From Bacteroidota bacterium (GTDB lineage Bacteria; Bacteroidota; Rhodothermia; Rhodothermales; UBA10348): 58,269 nucleotides of DNA. The DNA is taken from assembly GCA_027622005.1 (NCBI GenBank), contig JAQBZH010000013.1, positions 1-58,269 on the forward strand, in the 5' to 3' direction. A model generated the notes under the pieces. It saw only the letters and a list, made by a program, of their open reading frames with translations. It was not told the origin of the DNA and did not search any database. Of the stretch, positions 44,679 through 54,485 are shown piece after piece. Made by a program: the position numbers and the translations under genes. Position 1 is the first letter of the stretch, and each line of letters starts with the position of its first letter.

Positions 44679-47642
44679 ATGACCGAGCAGATCGTCATTC
44701 GCGGAGCCCGCGAACACAACCTAAAAAACGTCGACTTAGACATCCCGCGCAATCAGCTGGTGGTCATTACCGGGTTGTCGGGTTCGGGTAAATCTTCGCT
44801 CGCTTTCGATACGATTTATGCGGAGGGACAGCGCCGCTATATGGAAAGCCTTAGCGCTTATGCGAGGCAGTTTTTAGGGATGATGGAGCGCCCGGATGTC
44901 GATTTTATAGACGGGCTCTCTCCGGTAATCGCGATTGAGCAAAAAACGGTAAGCCGCAATCCGCGATCTACCGTGGGAACGGTTACCGAGATCTACGATT
45001 TCCTCCGGCTCTTATTTGCGCGAGTTTCGACCGCTTATTCGCACGTGTCCGGCGGCCTCATGCGCAAGCAATCGGATGATGAGATCATAGACGGAATCAT
45101 GGGACTGGCCGAGAACACCCGTGTTTTGCTGCTTGCACCTCTCGTGAAGGGTCGAAAAGGGCATTACAGAGAGCTATTTGAGCAAATCGGAAAGCAGGGC
45201 TTTCAGCGGGTTCGAATCGATGGCGAAGTCGTCGACATTGAAAAAGGAGCCAAACTAGACCGCTACAAAACCCACGATATCGAAGTCGTAATAGACCGAC
45301 TGGTCATCAAGCCGGGTATTCGGACGCGCATAGCACAGTCGGTGGAAACAGCTCTGGGAATGGGAGGGGGAACGGTCATCGCCCAGATCATTGAAGGCAC
45401 GGAAGAAATTGGCGATCGCATTTTTAGTCGCCACCTGTTTTGTCCGGAAGATGGAGTCTCGTATGACGACCCATCACCCAATACCTTCTCATTCAACTCG
45501 CCTTATGGTGCTTGCCCCGAATGCAACGGATTGGGTTCGAAAAAAGAACTGGATCCGGATTTGATCATTCCGGATCGGTCGAAGTCGATTCGGACGGGGG
45601 CCATTTTGCCCTTGGGCGTGCCTAGAGATATTTGGATTTTTTCCCAGGTCGAGGCCGTGGCGGATGCATTTGGGTTTTCCTTTGATACGCCTATCAGCGA
45701 CCTGACAGAAGACCAATTTCGAGTGTTGATTGAAGGGGCTGGAGAGCAGCAGTTCGACATCATCTACAAGTACAAAGACCGCGAAGTCACGTACAAACAT
45801 CGTTTTTCGGGCATCAACGGGCATGTTTTACATACGTATGAAAACACTGCTTCCAACACGTCACGAAAGTGGGCCGAAGCCTACATGCGCCATAGGGATT
45901 GTCAGGTGTGTAATGGTGGACGGTTGCGGCCTGAAAGTCTTGCCTTTAAGCTTGGAGGAAAGTCGATTGCGGACCTGACCCGCATGGATTTGCGGTCGTT
46001 AAAAACCTTCCTGGATGAGCTGGAATTGACCGAGCGTCAAACCATTATAGGTGGACCCATTGTAAAGGAAATTCGGGAGCGCTTAGTATTTATGCTGAAC
46101 GTAGGCGTGGGGTATTTGAATTTAGATCGCTCAGCTCGCACGCTTTCGGGTGGCGAAAGTCAACGAATTCGATTGGCCACGCAAATTGGGACGCAGTTAA
46201 CTGGCGTCTTGTACGTACTGGATGAGCCATCCGTTGGGCTGCACGCCAGAGACAATGCACAACTGATCGCATCGCTCAAACATCTCCGGGACCTCGAAAA
46301 CTCTGTGTTAGTGGTTGAACACGACCGAGAAATGATCGAAGCCGCCGATTTTTTGATCGATCTTGGCCCGGGCGCGGGTGAGTTGGGCGGAAAGGTCGTC
46401 ACGGCCGAAGAAAGTTTGACGACAGCCTATCTCAATGGCACCCGGTCTATTGCCGTTCCAGCAGTTCGTCGATTTGGAAACGGGGCGAAAATCACCCTGA
46501 AAGGCGCCAAGGGCCACAATTTGAAGGGAAATGACATTGTCTTGCCCGTAGGCACGTTTATTTGCGTAACGGGCGTTTCAGGTTCAGGAAAATCCAGCTT
46601 AATCAACCAAACGCTGTATCCGATTCTAGCCGAGCACTTCCACAATGCGCTGACCGTCCCGTTGAGATATGATTCTATCGAGGGGCTGGAGCATATCGAC
46701 AAAGTGATTGATATGGACCAGAGCCCCATTGGACGCACGCCTCGATCCAATCCAGCCACGTACGCCGGGCTTTTTAATCACATTCGAGACCTATTTGCCC
46801 AGTTACCTGAATCTAAAATCAGAGGTTATAAACCCGGACGATTCTCCTTCAACGTCAAAGGAGGGCGGTGTGAATCGTGTAAAGGGGCGGGAATCGTAAA
46901 ACTGGAAATGAACTTTCTACCCGACGTCTATGTGGCGTGCGAAACGTGTAACTCGAAGCGCTACAACGCCGAAACACTGGAAGTTCAGTTTAAGGGCAAA
47001 AATATTGCGGATGTTCTTGAAATGACGGTTGAAGAATCGTTGTCGTTTTTTGAGCATATCCCAAAAATCGAAAGAAAGCTTCGGACGCTGCACTCCGTTG
47101 GACTGGGCTATATTCGACTTGGCCAACAGGCCACGACCATTTCAGGTGGGGAAGCGCAGCGCGTCAAACTTGCAAAAGAGTTGTCTCGCCCGGGGACCGG
47201 AAAGACGTTATATATTCTGGATGAGCCCACAACGGGACTGCATTTTGAGGATATCCGGCATTTGTTGGCCGTCCTTCAAGCGTTGGTTCGCAAGGGCAAT
47301 ACGGTACTCGTCATTGAGCACAACATGGACGTCATAAAGGTCGCTGACTATGTGGTTGACCTGGGTCCTGATGGGGGTAATGAGGGCGGCTACATTCTGT
47401 TTTCTGGCACCCCTGAGCAACTGGCCCTTTCCGGGACATCCACAGGGGACTATTTGGCGGAAGAGCTGGCACGTATACTGCATGATGTGACCGAGGTTGA
47501 ACAAGAAATTGATCTGGATGCCCTCGCGTCTGACGATGATGACGATGACGAGGATATGGACGACACAGATGACGATTCGGGTGATGACGCCCAGGAACCT
47601 GGAAATGAAAGGGAAAGAGCGGAAACGCGGTTAAAGTCGTAA
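44679..47642 (+). CDS. uvrA: Excinuclease ABC subunit UvrA
   Basis: A 987-residue damage-recognition ATPase of nucleotide excision repair. I use the ATG at 44679 rather than the TTG at 44652. Two ABC modules are visible: GLSGSGKSSLAFD, ERLVFMLNVGVGYLNLDRSA/LSGGE with VLDEPSVGLH, then VTGVSGSGKSSLINQ and ISGGEAQRVKLAKELSRP with YILDEPTTGLH. The second zinc finger (CESCKGAG ... CETCN) is intact, but the first has CPED where CPxC is expected, as in other Bacteroidota. The last 45 residues form a very acidic tail (DDDDDDEDMDDTDDDSGDD) not needed in standard UvrA. Confidence 0.97.
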   Translation: MTEQIVIRGAREHNLKNVDLDIPRNQLVVITGLSGSGKSSLAFDTIYAEGQRRYMESLSAYARQFLGMMERPDVDFIDGLSPVIAIEQKTVSRNPRSTVGTVTEIYDFLRLLFARVSTAYSHVSGGLMRKQSDDEIIDGIMGLAENTRVLLLAPLVKGRKGHYRELFEQIGKQGFQRVRIDGEVVDIEKGAKLDRYKTHDIEVVIDRLVIKPGIRTRIAQSVETALGMGGGTVIAQIIEGTEEIGDRIFSRHLFCPEDGVSYDDPSPNTFSFNSPYGACPECNGLGSKKELDPDLIIPDRSKSIRTGAILPLGVPRDIWIFSQVEAVADAFGFSFDTPISDLTEDQFRVLIEGAGEQQFDIIYKYKDREVTYKHRFSGINGHVLHTYENTASNTSRKWAEAYMRHRDCQVCNGGRLRPESLAFKLGGKSIADLTRMDLRSLKTFLDELELTERQTIIGGPIVKEIRERLVFMLNVGVGYLNLDRSARTLSGGESQRIRLATQIGTQLTGVLYVLDEPSVGLHARDNAQLIASLKHLRDLENSVLVVEHDREMIEAADFLIDLGPGAGELGGKVVTAEESLTTAYLNGTRSIAVPAVRRFGNGAKITLKGAKGHNLKGNDIVLPVGTFICVTGVSGSGKSSLINQTLYPILAEHFHNALTVPLRYDSIEGLEHIDKVIDMDQSPIGRTPRSNPATYAGLFNHIRDLFAQLPESKIRGYKPGRFSFNVKGGRCESCKGAGIVKLEMNFLPDVYVACETCNSKRYNAETLEVQFKGKNIADVLEMTVEESLSFFEHIPKIERKLRTLHSVGLGYIRLGQQATTISGGEAQRVKLAKELSRPGTGKTLYILDEPTTGLHFEDIRHLLAVLQALVRKGNTVLVIEHNMDVIKVADYVVDLGPDGGNEGGYILFSGTPEQLALSGTSTGDYLAEELARILHDVTEVEQEIDLDALASDDDDDDEDMDDTDDDSGDDAQEPGNERERAETRLKS

Positions 47643-47668
47643 ACGAAGTATCAAAGGAATCAAGAAAC

Positions 47669-48055
47669 GTGAGCAACCCAACGTATAGCAAGCCCGATTC
47701 GCCCGGAATCGCGATGAACTTCGACAACACGGTTTCCTTGTACCAGATCGTGTCTGCAGAGGATACATTTGATCAAGCTGCGACTGAAGCGTTTTCTCTT
47801 ATACGGGAAGCTCAGGAGAAATACCCGGATTGGCCGAGGGTCTTTTATCTCGATATCGAGGGGCATAAAGGACCGCAAAGCGGCTTTAACGAGGAATTTT
47901 TTGAATTTCAGCAGGAATTCTGGTTCCAAACCATCGCCCATTTTGTTACTGCGTTCGAAACGCCCATGGTAGGGGCGCTAGTCAATCCAAACCCACAGCA
48001 AAACGACGTTCCTACTGCCCTCAGAGTGGACCCACCGAAACCAAGCGAATCATGA
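47669..48055 (+). CDS. Hypothetical protein, 128 aa
   Basis: I do not recognise this family. A 128-residue soluble protein with a GTG start (47669) preceded by an AGGA stretch. It has a helical middle (AEDTFDQAATEAFSLIREAQEKYPDWPR), a strand VFYLDIEGHKG, and a helix rich in aromatic and acidic residues (NEEFFEFQQEFWFQTIAHF), then a proline-rich tail. Its last four bases overlap the start of the M24 peptidase gene (ATGA), so they are translationally coupled. It starts 26 bases after uvrA. Confidence 0.8.
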   Translation: MSNPTYSKPDSPGIAMNFDNTVSLYQIVSAEDTFDQAATEAFSLIREAQEKYPDWPRVFYLDIEGHKGPQSGFNEEFFEFQQEFWFQTIAHFVTAFETPMVGALVNPNPQQNDVPTALRVDPPKPSES

Positions 48056-49413
48056 ATCGGATATTTTTGGCCTGTATAGCTATAACCGTTATAGCTATTG
48101 CCGTTTCAGCAACGGCCTTTTTCGTGCCCGCTCACTCGGCGGATGATCCCGTGGTACTTTCGGTTCGAAAGCAGGCGGAAGTCATCGACAAACTACTCGA
48201 AGATCGTCTTGATACGGTCGTTCCGGCTCTTATGCGCCGAGAAGGGATTGATATGTGGATTGTAGCTGCTCGCGAATACAATGAAGACCCCGTAATCCGA
48301 ACCATGCTTCCTGCCACGTGGATTGCAGCCCGTCGCCGGACCATTCTAGTATTTTATGATCGTGGGGAGGCAGGGATAGAGCGCCTGGCGGTTGCCCGAT
48401 ACAACATAGGTACATCTTTTAAGAGTGCCTGGAATCCTGAAGAGCAACCCGATCAGTGGGCTCGCCTCGCTGAAATCGTCGAGGAACGCAATCCCGCAAA
48501 GATTGGGATTAACGTATCAGATACATTTGGGCACGCCGATGGATTAACCGCTTCTGAGCGCGACCAGATGACCAACGCGCTTCCAACTTCGTTTCAGTCT
48601 CGCTTGGTTTCGGCTGAAAAATTGGCCGTTGGTTGGCTAGAAACGCGTACCCAGAGCGAAATGGAGATCTACCCCATGATTGTACGCCTTGCCAGGAGCA
48701 TCATCAGTGAAGGATTGTCCGAAAAAGTCATTCAGCCGGGGGTAACCCGCACCGACGATGTCGAGTGGTGGTATCGGGAAAGAATAGCCGAATTGAATCT
48801 GATTACGTGGTTTCATCCTTCTGTTGATATCCAGCGACCTGCCGCGAAAGAGCGGGATGCCGATTTTTCGAACCGGGAAGAACCAGGCGTGATCCAGCGC
48901 GGGGACTTGCTGCATATCGACTTTGGAATTACCTACCTCCGTTTGAATACGGATACCCAAATGCTCGCGTATGTCCTCAAACAGGACGAAAAAGAGGCCC
49001 CGCAGGACCTACGAGAAGCGCTAAAAATCGGAAATCGTCTTCAAGACATCCTAACGGATCAATTCGTTACGGGACGCACTGGAAATGAGATCTTGCACGG
49101 GGCATTGGCACAGGCAAAGAAGGAAAACATCAATGCCACCATCTACACCCACCCGATTGGGTTTCATGGACACGCTGCGGGCCCAACGATCGGACTTTGG
49201 GATCAGCAGGGGGGCGTTCCGGGAAGTGGAGATTACCCGTTGTACCCGATGACCGCGTACTCCATCGAACTCAACGCGGCCGTACCCATCCCATCATGGG
49301 ATGGGCAGACCGTGCGAGTAATGTTGGAAGAAGACGCTTTGTTTGACGGGTCAAAGGTGACCTATATCGACCCCCGTCAGGAAAAACTACTGTTGATTCC
49401 GAGACAACACTAG
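48052..49413 (+). CDS. M24 family metallopeptidase (Xaa-Pro aminopeptidase-like)
   Basis: A 453-residue M24-family protein with a hydrophobic N-terminal signal (residues 4-30), so it is exported or anchored. The N-terminal creatinase-like domain (about 35-220, with RREGIDMWIVAAREYNEDPV) precedes the pita-bread domain, where VIQRGDLLHIDFGITYLRLNTDTQM gives the first metal Asp pair and HPIGFHGHAAGPTIG plus the terminal SIELNAAVPIPSWDGQTVRVMLEEDALF the other ligands. The start overlaps the preceding gene by four bases and the stop overlaps the opposite lipoprotein gene (CTAG at 49410-49413). Confidence 0.85.
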   Translation: MNRIFLACIAITVIAIAVSATAFFVPAHSADDPVVLSVRKQAEVIDKLLEDRLDTVVPALMRREGIDMWIVAAREYNEDPVIRTMLPATWIAARRRTILVFYDRGEAGIERLAVARYNIGTSFKSAWNPEEQPDQWARLAEIVEERNPAKIGINVSDTFGHADGLTASERDQMTNALPTSFQSRLVSAEKLAVGWLETRTQSEMEIYPMIVRLARSIISEGLSEKVIQPGVTRTDDVEWWYRERIAELNLITWFHPSVDIQRPAAKERDADFSNREEPGVIQRGDLLHIDFGITYLRLNTDTQMLAYVLKQDEKEAPQDLREALKIGNRLQDILTDQFVTGRTGNEILHGALAQAKKENINATIYTHPIGFHGHAAGPTIGLWDQQGGVPGSGDYPLYPMTAYSIELNAAVPIPSWDGQTVRVMLEEDALFDGSKVTYIDPRQEKLLLIPRQH

Positions 49414-50170
49414 TTCTTTGCCGACGCCATGGTCGAATCGGCGGTGGCGGCTTCTGAACCGGTGGTCACTTTCAGCGAAGAAACATGTACGTTCGTGGCA
49501 TGATTCAGGCGAAGTCCGACAATGCCATCAAGCGGAAGCATTCCTTTATCCTGGGTATGAACGACCGTTCCATTTGCAATAAAGGAAACGGTGGAGCCTT
49601 GGACCTGGATACTCAAATTGTTTTCGATCGTACCGCTGGATTCGGGCGTCCACGCTGCGACCGCTTCATTGGCAGTCCAATCCACGATGACGTAGGTGCG
49701 GTCTGCTTTGCGCTCTTTGATCAAGAACTCACCTGTGCGACGGGCCAATACAGGTAACGTTGGTCATCTCCTGCCAGATCAGACCCACCTAATATCATTC
49801 CGTAACCTTCGTTCAAGTCACCGGGATCAAATAGGTAAATGTTAGCAGAAGCGGTGTAATCGCCCTCGGCTGTACTGGCTGGATGCCAGAAAATGCCAGC
49901 TGCATGAGTCATGGTCACATGCCATCCAGGAGTCATGGAAGTAAAATACACATCTGGGGTAGCTACGGAGCTATCGCCGGTAACCACTAACTCCGCGTTT
50001 GGCTCGTCAAGACGGTATTCCCAGCTACCAGGCCACGAAAAAACAGGGGTAGCTGGATTTAATGCATCTGGGCGGTCGGGATATTCTAACGCCACCGCTG
50101 GTGGTGTTTCGGTCTGTGTGCAAGCGCCTAACAGCAGCGAGAGGCATGCTATACCAAGTAAAGATTTCAT
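49410..50170 (-). pseudogene. Frameshifted lipoprotein, LamG/DUF1080-like fold
   Basis: Two overlapping minus-strand frames make one protein. The first (50170 to 49721) has a lipoprotein signal (LLGAC, about residue 13-17) and ends with DQRYLYWPVAQVSS. The second (49748 to 49410) starts RRTGEFLIKERKADRTY in another frame and continues with LSIQVQGSTVSFIANGTVV. Read through, YLYW-RRTGEFLIKERKAD is a normal family segment, so one base appears to be missing near 49740-49750 (GG-CCC context). The full protein would have about 253 residues with a jelly-roll fold. It may be a sequencing error, a real lesion or a -1 frameshift site. Confidence 0.78.
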
Positions 50171-50279
50171 AGGTTTTGGTGTCTGGTCTGTGGTGTCTTT
50201 AGAGCCCTTGGGCGCGCTCTTTTTATATAAAGGTCTGCGGCTACCGATGAGATTCAGCTAAAAGTAGTACTAGAATGGA

Positions 50280-51197
50280 TTACTCCACCGTTCTGGTCAC
50301 TTCCTCATAAACAGTCTTCAAATTATTAGCAATTCCGGTTCCAGAACCGTTCACTTTAAAACTGTCAAATCCGTCTAGTCCTCCTTCGGCGATCTCATCA
50401 GACGTTTTGCCATCTCGGATACCATCGCTGACCGTCTGGCGAAGAGCCGTAAAATAATCAGCTGTGGCCAGAAGATCCTCCCGAGTTCCTAAAATTCCAT
50501 AGGTCGGATTCCCGTGCCCAAAAATGAAAATGGTATCGTCCGAAAACTCTTTGTAGGCCCGCTCGAGCAGCGCTATCCAGTTTCGCGTATCGGCGCCAGA
50601 CGCAAGGTCGATGAAGGCATGACTATGATTAAAGACTAGATCGCCCATGTGGACCACATCGGCTTCCTGAAAATGGATGATCGAATCTCCGCTAGTGTGC
50701 CCCGGTCCGAAATAAGAGAGCCTAATATTTTCGTCACCAACCGACTCTTCCCAAACTTCTTCAAACGTCACGTCTGCATACTTTTGAGCATCTAACGTGT
50801 TATTTCGCTCGGCCGCCCTTTTTTGAAGAGTCGGAACGTTAGCATGGGCCAGAATATGGGTTGCATCCGCGCCCAAAACGGCGTTTCCAGCGGTATGGTC
50901 GCCGTGGTGATGGGTATTGATTAAAAAGTCTAGGGATCTTCCAGACTTCTCTCGAAGTCCTTCCCGGCAGGTGATGGCGCTTTCCGGATACTGAGAATCA
51001 ACCACGACTAGGGCTTCAGGTCGAACGAGCCATCCAATGGTTCCACCTCGGCTTTCGTAAATGCCAACTCCTCTGCGAATCGGAGTAAAATTATTGGGCT
51101 GGAATCCAGCTCCTAAGCCACGAAGCGGCGTTGGAAGCGATGAAATCATAGCCAGCATCGCAGACTTGGTCAAAAAAGATCTCCGGGAGATATTCAT
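50280..51197 (-). CDS. MBL-fold metallo-hydrolase, Tat-exported
   Basis: A 305-residue metallo-beta-lactamase-fold hydrolase. I start it at the ATG at 51197, which gives a twin-arginine signal (ISRRSFLTKSAMLAM) directly at the N-terminus. The metal ligands are in FLINTHHHGDHTAGNAVLGA (HxHxDH), with further strands YFGPGHTSGDSIIHF and FIFGHGNPTYGI. It resembles the exported SoxH/cyclase-like group, but the substrate is unknown. It is divergently transcribed from the serine hydrolase at 51300. Confidence 0.88.
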   Translation of the reverse strand: MNISRRSFLTKSAMLAMISSLPTPLRGLGAGFQPNNFTPIRRGVGIYESRGGTIGWLVRPEALVVVDSQYPESAITCREGLREKSGRSLDFLINTHHHGDHTAGNAVLGADATHILAHANVPTLQKRAAERNNTLDAQKYADVTFEEVWEESVGDENIRLSYFGPGHTSGDSIIHFQEADVVHMGDLVFNHSHAFIDLASGADTRNWIALLERAYKEFSDDTIFIFGHGNPTYGILGTREDLLATADYFTALRQTVSDGIRDGKTSDEIAEGGLDGFDSFKVNGSGTGIANNLKTVYEEVTRTVE

Positions 51198-51299
51198 GTC
51201 GAGTGTAAGAGAAACGATTCCGCGTGGGTGAAACCTCATGGGTCAAGGAACCCCTGAAGCCTTAAGTCTTACTCAGACCCACACGTCTTTATTTTAGCT

Positions 51300-52721
51300 A
51301 TGATACGAATTTGTAGGCTCATTTTCTTTTTTTTAGTTGCCTATGTGTTACCGTTTCCTACGATTTCGGTAGGTCAAACCTCGGATTTTGATCGGGTAAT
51401 TCGAGAAGCTGAAATCGCGGGGCTCGCGGTTGTTTCCATTCAAAAGGGTGCCATTGGGGAATCTTTTTATGGGGGCGTTCGCAGCACGGCAACCAATCCA
51501 CCTGTTACCGCCAACACGGTTTTTGAAGCTGAGTCTCTGAGTAAGCCCATTGTTGCTTACATCGCTTTACGGCTAGTCGAGCAGAAATTGCTCGATCTGG
51601 ACAAACCACTCGCTGAATACGCTACGTACCCGGACGCCTCGGCAGATCCGCGCTATTTGAAAATTACCGCGCGAATGGTGTTAACACACACGTCGGGATT
51701 CCCCAATTGGCGCAACAACCGCCCCGACCTACCGGTTTTGTTTGATCCTGGGATTATGTTTAGCTATTCGGGTGAAGGTTATGTATTTCTTCAGCGAATC
51801 ATGGAGCACATCACTTTTAAATCGCTGGAAGATCTGGCGATTTCCTACGTGTTTGAGCCGTTAAAAATGACGTCATCCAGCTTCATCTGGCAGTCCACAT
51901 TTGCTTCAAACGTGGCCGTTGGGCATTCCGATATGAGCGCAGCGCTCGACAAGTTTACCCCACAAACCCCCAATGCCGCGTTCAGCCTGCACACCACCGC
52001 CGCCGACTATGCACGATTTATGCTGGCCATGTACAACGGGGAAGGCCTGACGCGCAGTCAAAAGAAGGACTTTACTTCCGTACAAGTATCCGCTGGTGAT
52101 GGCATCTTCTGGGGATTGGGCTGGGGTCTACAACCTTCGCTGTCCGGTGCATCCATGTGGCATTGGGGTGATAATCCCGGCTATAAATCGTTCGCCTTTT
52201 TATCGGCCGACGGACAAAAAGGATTTGTGATGATGAGCAATTCCGCCAATGGAATGCTGGCCCTCTCGTATATCTACGAAAAGTTGATAGGTGGTCCGCA
52301 GGCTGCTGTCAAATGGCTCAACTACGAATCGTTTGATGATCCGCAATTTCAGCTAGGCCGTCGACTACACCATGCTCTGTTGGCAGGTGGGATGGAGGAA
52401 GCCAAAGTCGTGTACCAATCGTCAAAAGCTGACCTGCCAGCAGAGGCATTCGATGAAGGGTCTCTTAACTCGTTGGGGTACAGGCTGTTACGTCAAGGAT
52501 TAACCGATCTTGCCGTGTCGGTGTTGGAGTTCAATGCGGAACTCTTTCCAGCTTCCGCAAACGTGCACGACTCCCTTGGAGAAGGCTTATATGTGGCCGG
52601 CAAACTTAAGGAAGCGCTGGTCCATTACCGGTCTTCGTTGCGAATCGACCCAACAAACGCTTCAGGTTCGGCCATGGTCAAAACGATCGAAGCAGCACTA
52701 GCGGCCAAAGGCGAAAAATAA
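51300..52721 (+). CDS. Serine hydrolase with TPR C-terminus
   Basis: A 473-residue exported protein (signal peptide to about residue 25). The serine hydrolase/beta-lactamase domain (about 28-340) carries SLSK at 79-82, YSGEG at 156-160 and the later WHWGDNPGYKSF. Residues about 350-470 form TPR-like helices (LAVSVLEFNAELFPASANVHDSLGEGLYVAGKLKEALVHYRSSLRI), a common tail for this group. Likely an esterase or D-aminopeptidase acting outside the cell. It is convergent with the multicopper oxidase gene. Confidence 0.87.
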   Translation: MIRICRLIFFFLVAYVLPFPTISVGQTSDFDRVIREAEIAGLAVVSIQKGAIGESFYGGVRSTATNPPVTANTVFEAESLSKPIVAYIALRLVEQKLLDLDKPLAEYATYPDASADPRYLKITARMVLTHTSGFPNWRNNRPDLPVLFDPGIMFSYSGEGYVFLQRIMEHITFKSLEDLAISYVFEPLKMTSSSFIWQSTFASNVAVGHSDMSAALDKFTPQTPNAAFSLHTTAADYARFMLAMYNGEGLTRSQKKDFTSVQVSAGDGIFWGLGWGLQPSLSGASMWHWGDNPGYKSFAFLSADGQKGFVMMSNSANGMLALSYIYEKLIGGPQAAVKWLNYESFDDPQFQLGRRLHHALLAGGMEEAKVVYQSSKADLPAEAFDEGSLNSLGYRLLRQGLTDLAVSVLEFNAELFPASANVHDSLGEGLYVAGKLKEALVHYRSSLRIDPTNASGSAMVKTIEAALAAKGEK

Positions 52722-52753
52722 TTCTTCGTACGAAAATCCTCCTGAACGGGGAG

Positions 52754-54478
52754 CTACTTAGAAACAGTAAAACCTAACATCATTCCCGAGTGCAGATGTT
52801 CGGCAATGTGGCAATGCGCCATCCAAGTCCCAGGGTTGGTCACGTCGACTAGGATATCCATCGTGGCTCCCACCGGAACAATCGCGGTATCTTTCCAGAC
52901 CAAATTGGTATTTGCCACGCCATCCATCGACGTAACCAAAAATCGCTGACCGTGCACATGAAACGGATGATTCATCGGGTGAAACGTTTTAGGATCGTTA
53001 AAAATGCGGATTTTGACAACATCTCCCACCTTCCATTGCCACTGGATATCCATGTTTTCCTTTCCGGTCTCCTCATCCTTTAAAATCCAGTCCACCTGAT
53101 CGTGAGACGACAGCCAATTCATCATAGGCATCGTATCATTCCACTCCATAGGAGGCACGTATAGGGTGTCAATTTCCATCATTCGGACGGTAGGCATCGG
53201 TAGACCGTGGACCTTGAGCGTCAATCGAAGTTTGTGATCCGGTTCTCGACCAAAATCTTTACGAAATCGATCTATGTCGGCAATTGTATCAGCATTCGTG
53301 CGCAGAACCGAATAATCGGTCACAAAGGACGGGTTTGAAGGCTTACTCGAAACGGAGACCCTACCAAGCGCATGTACCTCGGGTACAAAAACGCCCCGGT
53401 AATGGTCAATAGCCTGGATTGAATTCGAGATCTGATAATCCCTGGTTTCATCGAACAAGACATCAACGATGTACCTCTCCGCCGGCGAGATGACCACACT
53501 TGGAACGAACTGTTCGCGCTCGTATTTGGACACGTCGCTCGCCACAATTTTGATTTTAGCGCCGCCAAAAGTCACATTAAATGATCGAGTATTCGCGACA
53601 TTTGTGAGATAGAATCGGACCACATCGCCCTTATCGACTTGTAGTTTGTAGTCCGTGATTCCATTGACCATCAGAACGTTTCCAAATCGACCCATAAGCG
53701 CGTGTGTTGGACCAGACTCACCAAACGGCAAAAGCCCGTTATCGTCAATCAGAATATCGTCCAAAATCAAAGGGACTTCGCGGTTTGCTGGGCCGTAAAA
53801 TCCTTTCGTCGTAGGGTCGACAAGCATATTGCCGTAAAGACCTAAATCTTGTTGAACATCCTCGCGCATATGCGGATGATACCAGAACATGCCTTCATCT
53901 GGGAATATCAGTTCATAAGTGAAGGTCTCGCCGGTTAGAATGGGGTCCTGAGTAACTCCGGGGACACCATCAAAAGCGTTGTCCAGGCGCAGTCCATGCC
54001 AATGCACGGTGGTGGGCATTTCGATGTTGTTGGTGAACTCCACGACTACTTTCGAACCGCGATCGGCCCGAAGTAGGGGTCCGGGGTACATACCACCGTA
54101 GGCCATCATCACATACTCTTTTCCACCTATGGTTCGCCTTACCAACGATGCATCCATTCGAAGAGTATCCCCGTGTGCCAAGTCGATTATTTCTGATGGT
54201 TTTGCTTCAGCAAACATGGAAACATCCATCCCGTAACCCGGCAGAAAAGGTGCTACGTTGGGCACATCGTCCATCATGTCTGGCGCCATAGGCATCGTGG
54301 CGGTCATGGGTACCATGCGCCAGGCAATCTTACTACCGGGGCCCATGTTCATATCACCCATATTGTGCCCTGAGTGGTCTTGACCGCCAGACAGGCTCGC
54401 CGTGAACGCGACCAAGAGGGTCATACAAATGCCGAACCGTAAGAAAACGATCAAAGAAGATTCCGATTTAGGTGTCAT
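52754..54478 (-). CDS. Multicopper oxidase
   Basis: A 574-residue exported multicopper oxidase with a signal peptide (to about residue 32) and a Met/His-rich N-terminal stretch (HSGHNMGDMNMG and TATMPMAPDMMDD). The copper sites are complete: HWHG at 159-162, HPH at 201-203, HPMNHPFHVHG near 495-510 and HCHIAEHLHSGMM at 555-567, with Cys556 and Met566 for the type-1 copper. It could oxidise Cu(I), Mn(II), Fe(II) or phenolics; the Met-rich segment suggests copper. It starts eight bases after the gene for a small partner protein. Confidence 0.92.
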   Translation of the reverse strand: MTPKSESSLIVFLRFGICMTLLVAFTASLSGGQDHSGHNMGDMNMGPGSKIAWRMVPMTATMPMAPDMMDDVPNVAPFLPGYGMDVSMFAEAKPSEIIDLAHGDTLRMDASLVRRTIGGKEYVMMAYGGMYPGPLLRADRGSKVVVEFTNNIEMPTTVHWHGLRLDNAFDGVPGVTQDPILTGETFTYELIFPDEGMFWYHPHMREDVQQDLGLYGNMLVDPTTKGFYGPANREVPLILDDILIDDNGLLPFGESGPTHALMGRFGNVLMVNGITDYKLQVDKGDVVRFYLTNVANTRSFNVTFGGAKIKIVASDVSKYEREQFVPSVVISPAERYIVDVLFDETRDYQISNSIQAIDHYRGVFVPEVHALGRVSVSSKPSNPSFVTDYSVLRTNADTIADIDRFRKDFGREPDHKLRLTLKVHGLPMPTVRMMEIDTLYVPPMEWNDTMPMMNWLSSHDQVDWILKDEETGKENMDIQWQWKVGDVVKIRIFNDPKTFHPMNHPFHVHGQRFLVTSMDGVANTNLVWKDTAIVPVGATMDILVDVTNPGTWMAHCHIAEHLHSGMMLGFTVSK

Positions 54479-54485
54479 TTATGAA

